Assembly (NCBI GenBank): GCA_033182465.1
Contig: CP137327.1
Coordinates: 992,001 to 1,056,000, forward strand
Reading direction: 5' to 3'
Length of the DNA: 64,000 bases
DNA from: Sanghuangporus weigelae
Taxonomy: Eukaryota > Basidiomycota > Agaricomycetes > Hymenochaetales > Hymenochaetaceae
Shown here: positions 57,566 through 64,000 of the stretch, piece by piece
How the letters are laid out: each line of letters starts with the position of its first letter
Position numbering within the stretch: the stretch's first letter is position 1
The notes under the pieces: model-generated
Told to the model about the DNA's origin: nothing
Databases searched by the model: none
What the model saw: the letters and a program-made list of their open reading frames with translations, nothing else
Position numbers and translations under genes: made by a program

Positions 57566-58702
57566 ATCTCTAGACGAAGTTTCTGTGCTTGTGCTGGTTT
57601 GCCGTGCTGCGCCTTGATTTATCGTATTCTGGCTGGTTTTGATTGTCCCGTCTCCCTCGTTGTCGGTTTTAGCTCTATAACGCTCTTACTTTCCCTTCTA
57701 AACGTGCTTGTGTTAGTCTGATCCTCACAACGTTAGCGTTAGCATCCCGCAATCCCGTTCCCGTCCCGCACTCACCAACATCCATCCTGCTTTTGCTTTG
57801 CCATGCCTTGCTCTTTATCTCCTGTTGTTTGTTTTGTTTGTCTGGTAGTAGTCTGTATAGTTACGTTTCTTTTTGCTTTGTTTCAGCTTCTGTTTTCGCT
57901 ATTTTTCACTATTTGTTTTCTTTTTCTTTTTCATTAACTAAGTAAATTGCTTCCGCTTCCGTCGCTCACACGATAACTTTCCATGTTCACTTCACCCTCC
58001 TAACAAATTCTTTGCTCAACGAAAAGATCTACCTAAAGGACTTGGATTACTTTTTGGATTTGTTATTTACTCAACATCTGGAGGAAAAACTGTTCTTGTA
58101 AATATAAAGATGTAATTACGGAGGAATGGAGTGTTGGAATGGATATCATTTCAGTTGTATGAGTTATGGATTATTTGATTTGAGTTTGAGTTTGACAGAT
58201 GGGTTACGAGAAGATCGGCGGATCGACGAATTGACAGTAACAAAGCTAATCAAACCTCAAACTCAACTCTCTTCTGCTATCAGCCACTCCAGCCTTACGT
58301 GTCTATGTATCTACCACTAGTCAGCACTCCAGTCTTACGTGGGATCTGTCATAACATATTATACAAGCGGGTTGTAAAAATATCGCATATCAATTGGCAC
58401 GTATGGATGCCGGCGATGGTGTCATCTTGTCTGATATCTCGCAATCTTATGGTATTATGGATCAGCGGATAGGTTCTTCCTACCTACGGCTTCCTACAGC
58501 GCCCATTGTTTCTCACTCTCTGTCTGGACTAGCAGTGGGATATATATGTTATCATGCGGCGTGAAGCTAGATGGGGTTCAGGTGGAAGCTAAACTCGAGG
58601 CTGTCTTCTTCTCAATCTACAAGTTCACCGCGTCTAGCGCTTGGATTTGGGCGCCTTTTTGGTACTTCCGGACGGGAGGAGATAGAGTATAGGCTTTTAG
58701 AC
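57566..58702. other. Intergenic between velvet gene and MFS gene
   Basis: 1.1 kb, C/T-rich to about 57960 (probable 3' untranslated region), then A/T-rich. An in-frame ATG at 58571 could extend the next gene by 44 residues; I prefer the start at 58703 because the region between lacks similarity to the sister gene. A short direct repeat (CAGCCACTCCAGCCTTACGTG / CAGCACTCCAGTCTTACGTG, about 58280-58342) is visible. Confidence 0.5.
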
Positions 58703-61309
58703 ATGACGAAGGACGATTTAGACGTGCAAGAGAGGCCGGGGCCGTACAGCGCCAGTGTGAGTCCTCCGCCTGGGAGTGCAGTGGACGAGAACAAAGAGGA
58801 GGATATCAAACTCGACATAAGCACCATCGACACCGAACCGGGGCTCGTCTCCTCTCACTCTCACACGCTCACCGCGCAGTTACCAGAAGAAGAGGATGAC
58901 AACGCGAAGAACCCATTCTTCATCCCAAACTTGCAATACACCAAATCCGAGGAATCGCGCGTCATCCGCATCCTCGACACGCGGCTGTTCCCATGGATCC
59001 TCCTCACGACGTTCGTGCTCAATATGGACCGGACGAACAACTCGAACGCGATCTCGGATAACCTGCCCGAGGACCTGGGTTTCGATATCGATGTGGTCAA
59101 TACTGCGACGGCGATTTACTCGGTGCTGTTTAGCGTTGCGTGCTTCACGGGCGCGGTTATTGCGAAGATCGCTGGGCCGTCGAGGTGTGAGTTGTTCTTA
59201 TTGGGAGTTACGTATGGATGACTATGTGTGTGCTGAGATGTGTTTGTTTTGCTTTGTTAGGGATTCCGATTCTGATGTTCTCGTGGGGATTGGTCACGCT
59301 GGCTCATGCGCTCATTCAAGACAAGGCTGGTTATCTGGCAGGTTTGCATTATTATTTGCTCCGGTAAGGACTATCCCTCACCAACTCGCATCTTCACAAC
59401 CTTCTCAGTCCGTTGCTGTACGTACCTTTTTCTCTGGTTCCAAAAAATCTCTTTTCTGAATCAAATATTCTAGTCATTGCAATCACCGAGGGCGGAGTCA
59501 TCCCAGCGACACTCGTATATCTCGGTGGATTCTACAAGAGTACAGAACTCGCAACCCGTCTCGCATGGTTCTGGGGCGTCCAGGTTTGCCAGTCCCTTCA
59601 TTGCTTCCGTGGGGATTCTTTACTGATTGCTTGACAACAATCTTCGGTCGCGTTCAGGTTCGTCCAATCCCTCCATTGCTTCCATGACGCTTCTTTATTG
59701 ATTGCTCGACAACAATCTTCAACCTCCTCTGCGTGCATAGAACATAGCGAGCGCGATCAGCGGACTAATGGCCAGGTGCGGCTTATTCGCTTCTGAATAC
59801 CCTCTTCTTTTGATAAGGAAGAGAGAAAACTCATTGAGACTTACTGTATCATTTATTTGATATCGCAGTGGTCTTCTCCAATTGCGCGGCGTAGGAGGCC
59901 TTTTCGGCTGGAAGTGGCTGTTTATTGTGGACGGGGTTATCACTTTGTTCGTCGCGGTCCTGACGTGGTTTGTACCATTCAAATTTGACCTTCGCTTGCT
60001 GGGCTACATCCGACCTTCTTTTAATACTTTTTTGATCAGGTTTTACCTCCCGCGCAATGCTGCACGCACAAGAGGTGGAATTCGCGGATTCAAGCCTTGG
60101 TTTGATGATCGGCAGGTCCAGATTGCAGTTACGAGAGTCGTTAGAGACGATCCTGCCAAGAAGGTTTATGAGTAAGTCTTTTACTTGTTTTAATTCGCTC
60201 ATTCGTAATTATACTGATGCTGTGTTACTTTCAAAGATCGACAGTGACTTGGGCAGATGTAAAAGACAGCGTGACTGATATCGGCCTTTGGGGCCACTTG
60301 GTCCTAACGGCTGTCGGGCTGACGCCGACGACGCCGCTTTCTACCTGTAAGGTTACTTGTATGGTGGAGAGAACTGCGAACAGGAGCTAATGCAATACGG
60401 GTAGACCTACCGACTGTCATAAAGTCCTTCAACTTCAACGTCGTGAGTATTTAATCCCAATTTTCCTCATCAATGAAAACGAAACCTAATTGATTTCTGC
60501 ATTGTAGTTCGTTGCAAATGCTCTGACAGCACCGCCGTATCTGTTGACCTGCATCACGTCGGTAGCTGTGATATGGCATTCTGATCGTATCCATGAGCGA
60601 GGATGGCATGGTGCTTTCAGCGGTGAGTTATATCTCCTAGAGGCATATATGCAATATCACTCAGATTGCCGCTTGTTCATCGTGTAGCGGCTTGGCAGCT
60701 GGTCGGCTGGATACTGTTACGAGCACTTCCGCATGATACGAGCAAAGGCATCAAGTATGTCTCTGGATGTAATGTACTTTCCTCTGAGACTGATTCTCTT
60801 TGATCAGATATTTTGCAGCCTGCGTGGTCCAGTCATGGCCGTATACGCATCCTCTAAATATCGCATGGATGTCTGAAAACACCGGAAGCGTTGGTAAACG
60901 GACGATCGCCTCCGGAGCTGTTATAGGCGCTGCGAATATTTACGGGAGTAAGTTAATACAACTTTCGCTGAAGTGAGCTCTTATTTATACTCTGTCGATA
61001 GCATGGGGGAGTCAGATATACCGTGCAGATGATAGTCCAGGTACGGCCCTTGACATTCATCTCAGCGTCTTAAAGTAACATATGAATCTGCCATTTCTTT
61101 CTACAGACTTCCGACGTGGAAACACGATCAACATCATCTTTGCTGGAGCTGCGACAGTGTTATGGGCTGTGATGAAGTTCTACTACAAGTATCGGAATGC
61201 ACGAAATGCACGACAGCTGGCAAAACTGTCTGATTCGCAGCGGGAGCAAGAAGAACTGGAGGCGGAGAGTAAAGGGAATAGGAGTGTCACTTTCCGATTT
61301 ACGACGTAG
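58703..61309 (+). CDS. ACS-family MFS transporter, first of a tandem pair
   Basis: MFS transporter of the anion:cation symporter family (allantoate, pantothenate, vitamin H or phthalate type; substrate unknown). The start MTKDDLDVQERPGP is followed by an acidic cytoplasmic tail, then IRILDTRLFPWILLTTFVLNMDR (TM1, the family's charged pair D..R), NAISDNLPEDLGF, AITEGGVIPATLVYLGGFYKSTE (TM4 region), GLFGWKWLFIVDGVITL (TM6), the central FYLPRNAARTRGG loop, PTTPLSTYLPTVIKSFNF, HERGWHGAFSA, QSWPYTHPLNIAWMSENTGS, RTIASGAVIGAANIYG and a C-terminal QREQEELEAESKGN tail. About ten introns. Against the sister gene the donor after GYLA is GTTTGC instead of GTATGT, a weaker site. An intron at about 59585-59730 contains a tandem duplication of about 74 bp. 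Confidence 0.88.
59581..59729 (+). repeat. Intronic tandem duplication of about 74 bp
   Basis: CAGGTTTGCCAGTCCCTTCA (59581) recurs as CAGGTTCGTCCAATCCCTCCA (59655), each followed by TTGCTTCC, then TATTGATTGCT or TACTGATTGCT and GACAACAATCTTC. The splice donor itself is included in the repeat, so two GT donors are present. Confidence 0.8.
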
Positions 61310-62220
61310 AACGAACAAATATGAAACGAGAATCGTGTCTCTGGTCTGCTCGACATTCGTTTGTTCGTGACCTTTTCTGCTGCAACATCCATCCGCTTGA
61401 AGTTGTTTATTTGGACACATCATATCAAGAACATTTGTGGCGCGAAATTTTAGTAATGATTGAATTGGTTCAGTTATGGCGATTCATGAAATTGAAACAG
61501 TAGTACTCACTGAAAGTGGAGGATGTAAAATCGGATGACACAAAGATTCTTGGCGAATTGTAACAAATTGATTACGCGACGAGGTGTGGAGTTTTGGTTC
61601 GAGGGCGCTTTATTTTTCTTTCCTCTTTTTTAAAAATCCATCCATCCAGAATAGAATACTTCAAGATCTGAAAACTTCATGCATGTGTATATTTTCTCTA
61701 TTTATTATTTCAATAACTTCGAAGTTCACTGCAGTGGGATAGTAGGAGCTTCAGATTGGCGTTTAGCGTAACAGTGAATTACTGTAATCGTCGATCTGTC
61801 GCAGATTGAAATGAGATCGACACGGATTCAATCGCGTTATCTCCTGACTCCTCCTTTCTTCTTTTGGGCTCAGTGTCAAACACTTTCCATGAACGGTACT
61901 TCCGTCATCACATTGCACGATGCTGTCTGCTTATCAACAGGGGCGTAAATTTTCAGAAAAGTCGTCAATATGGGGGCATCAAAGAAGAATGTGGTGGTGC
62001 TCCGATGGTGCAATTCACACCCTCTATTTCGTAACATATGGTTTATTCCGTGCGTGCAATTGCGCTCTTTGAGCGTCCGAGCGATGATTCTGATTCTGGA
62101 TCAAAAGGAACCTTTGTGTAATATGTACACAACTGGAGCATAGATAAACCGACAAATTTGTTCGCGGCTTCTTTATCTGGGGGCTCCGTCCTTCTTGACT
62201 TCTACGCTATCGAACAGAAG
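61310..62220. other. Intergenic between the two tandem MFS genes
   Basis: 0.9 kb, A/T-rich. It serves as terminator of the first and promoter of the second transporter. No protein-like frame and no recognised element. Low similarity to the region in front of the first gene. Confidence 0.5.
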
Positions 62221-64000
62221 ATGGCTTCGCTGTCTGGGCCCGAACAGACGTTGCGAAAGAACGAAGAGGAGGTCTCTGCGGATGACATCGAGTCCAAACA
62301 TGCTGCTAGCACTAGCGATGCAGATGTCAATGATTCCAACAAAGTCAAGCTAGGCTATGATTACGGGTTTGGGGATGGCGAGAATCCGTATTATGTGCCG
62401 GACCTCGAATATACGGCAGAAGAAGAGCGCAAAGTCGTGCACATACTCGACACACGGCTCTTCCCTTGGATACTCCTGACGACATTCGTGCTAAACATGG
62501 ATCGCACGAACAACTCCAATGCCATCTCGGACAACTTACCCGGGGATCTGGGATTTACGATTGATGTGGTTAACACCGCGGTCGCGCTCAATGCGGTGTG
62601 CTTTTCTGTGACTTGTATTAGCGGTGCGATCATTGCGAAGATCGCTGGGCCCGCGCGATGTACGTTCGATTCGAATTAGCAGTTGCACACAATGAATTTG
62701 TGAGTAAAATACTGATTCAAGCGTTATATTAGGGATTTCGATATTGATGTTCTCCTGGGGCCTCGTTACGCTAGCGCATGCGTTGATAACGGATAAATCA
62801 GGTTATCTTGCAGGTATGTATTTCTGTCATCTTCTCTTCGGCCTTTACTGACTTTGTGTTCTCAGTTAGATGCTGTAAGTCGTTTGACCAACATATTGTG
62901 ATCTTTCTCATGAGCGGCACTCGCAGTCATCGCTATAACGGAAGGAGGTGTCATTCCTGCGACACTCGTGTATCTTGGGGCATTTTATAAGAGCACAGAA
63001 CTCGCATCACGTTTGGCATGGTTCTGGGGTGTCCAGGTATAATTCTTTCTGGATGGCGGCTTTCTCATTTCGGATATTTACGTTATGGACCTTAGAGTAT
63101 TGCGAGCGCCGTCAGCGGACTCATGGCCAGGTGAGAAAACGTAAGGATCTGGTCCCGTACCTGTAATAATTGATTTATTCTTGCTTTCTTCAGCGGCCTA
63201 CTGAAGATGCGAGGCATATCTGGCCTTTATGGGTGGAAGTGGCTCTTCATCATCGATGGTATACTCACTATCATCGTTTCCTTTCTAACTTGGTAAGCGC
63301 ATGTTTTCAATTTTTACATACCTGTGACTTCATGCACTTGCGCACATCTGCACAGGTTCTATCTTCCCACGAATGCGGCAACCACAAAGGGCGGCTTGCG
63401 TGGTCGGAAATCCTGGTTTGACGAAAAACAGATACGGATATCGGTCACTCGAGTCATCCGTGATGATCTTGCGAAGCGGAAATATGAGTACGTGGCTTGT
63501 CCCGTGCTGTAGATAAATAGCTGATGGCTCCATAGGACGAAAGTGACTTGGGTCGACATAAAAGATGCCTTGACAGATATCGGTTTATGGTTGCATCTTA
63601 TAATCACAATAATCGGACAAACACCTACTGTTCCTTTGGCCACATGTGAGTTTTCATGCGTGTATCTGAGTTTTCCTAGCATGCCGTCGAATTGCTTAAT
63701 TCTAGATCTACCGACTGTTATTGCGTCATTTAATTTCAATGTCGTACGTGTTCCTTATCCTCTCCGCGTCAATATTTATCACGCTTATTATATGCCTAAG
63801 TTCGTATCAAATGCTCTTACTGCTCCGCCGTACACTCTTCTATGTATTACAATGGTACTATGCGTTTGGAGCTCTGATCGTTTACGAGAACGCGGCTGGC
63901 ACGGAACGTTTGGAGGTGAGTGACCGACTGTGAGTCGATGTGATTGAAATAACCGTAGTTTGAAAACAGCGGTGTGGTTTCTCGTGGGATGGATACTCCT
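62221..64000 (+). CDS. ACS-family MFS transporter, second of the pair, 3' end outside window
   Basis: Paralogue of the gene at 58703. The start MASLSGPEQTLRKNEEEVS is chosen because the preceding in-frame sequence has no counterpart in the sister gene. Shared landmarks: VHILDTRLFPWILLTTFVLNM, NAISDNLPGDLGFTIDVVNT, ILMFSWGLVTLAHALI, AITEGGVIPATLVYLGAFYKST, GLYGWKWLFIIDGILTI, FYLPTNAATTKGG, ALTDIGLWLHLI and YLPTVIASFNFNV. The intron positions match the sister's, for example after GYLA with a GTATGT donor. The window ends within the second six-helix half, just after a donor following HERGWHG-like RERGWHGTF. No break is seen in the visible part. Substrate is unknown; the pair probably arose by tandem duplication. 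Confidence 0.87.

Overview
The window looks like the nuclear genome of a filamentous basidiomycete, most likely an Agaricomycete. I infer this from many introns of about 50-70 nt with GTNNGT donors, a velvet regulator, a fungal-type Def1 with a long Gln-rich tail, a Hol1-like transporter split by about a dozen introns, and several large TPR-CHAT proteins of a type I know to be expanded in mushrooms. No viral or LTR element was recognised.

Layout. 1-3055: 3' part of a Hol1-like MFS transporter. 4322-5149: small unknown protein. 5840-6729 (-) and 7010-10428 (+): divergent pair eIF5A and Def1. 10790-13200: two fused relics, a TPR-CHAT 5' end and the 3' half of the Hol1-like gene, the latter carrying a hAT-like MITE. 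13969-16714: TPR-CHAT gene with one frameshift. 16970-17165: micro-relic. 17332-18886 (-): SRAP/HMCES DNA-protein crosslink sensor. 19086-21344: decayed TPR-CHAT. 21627-23611 (-): La protein. 24705-26785: allantoate-permease-type transporter. 27189-27970 (-): transporter pseudogene. 29370-31845 (-): Hpc2/ubinuclein of the HIR histone chaperone. 34505-37067: long-chain acyl-CoA synthetase. 37553-53480: TPR-CHAT block on the minus strand (a TPR-only relic, a copy with an in-frame stop, and one intact 1,552-residue gene), built by segmental duplication that includes about 3 kb of non-coding upstream DNA. 53720-57565: velvet factor. 58703-61309 and 62221-end: tandem pair of ACS-type MFS transporters.

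The housekeeping genes (eIF5A, Def1, HMCES, La, Hpc2, acyl-CoA synthetase, velvet) look intact and are functionally unrelated to each other. Between them lies a fast-evolving layer of TPR-CHAT genes and relics: seven loci or fragments, of which only 45439-50161 (-) is intact. The CHAT domain is a caspase-like protease fold (His/Cys dyad), here fused to about twenty 45-residue TPR-like repeats. The same layer has trapped pieces of neighbours (Hol1-like MFS, Def1), which shows repeated local duplication. It is the best candidate for an under-described system: a repeat-receptor/protease family in active birth and death. No substrate or partner gene is visible nearby.
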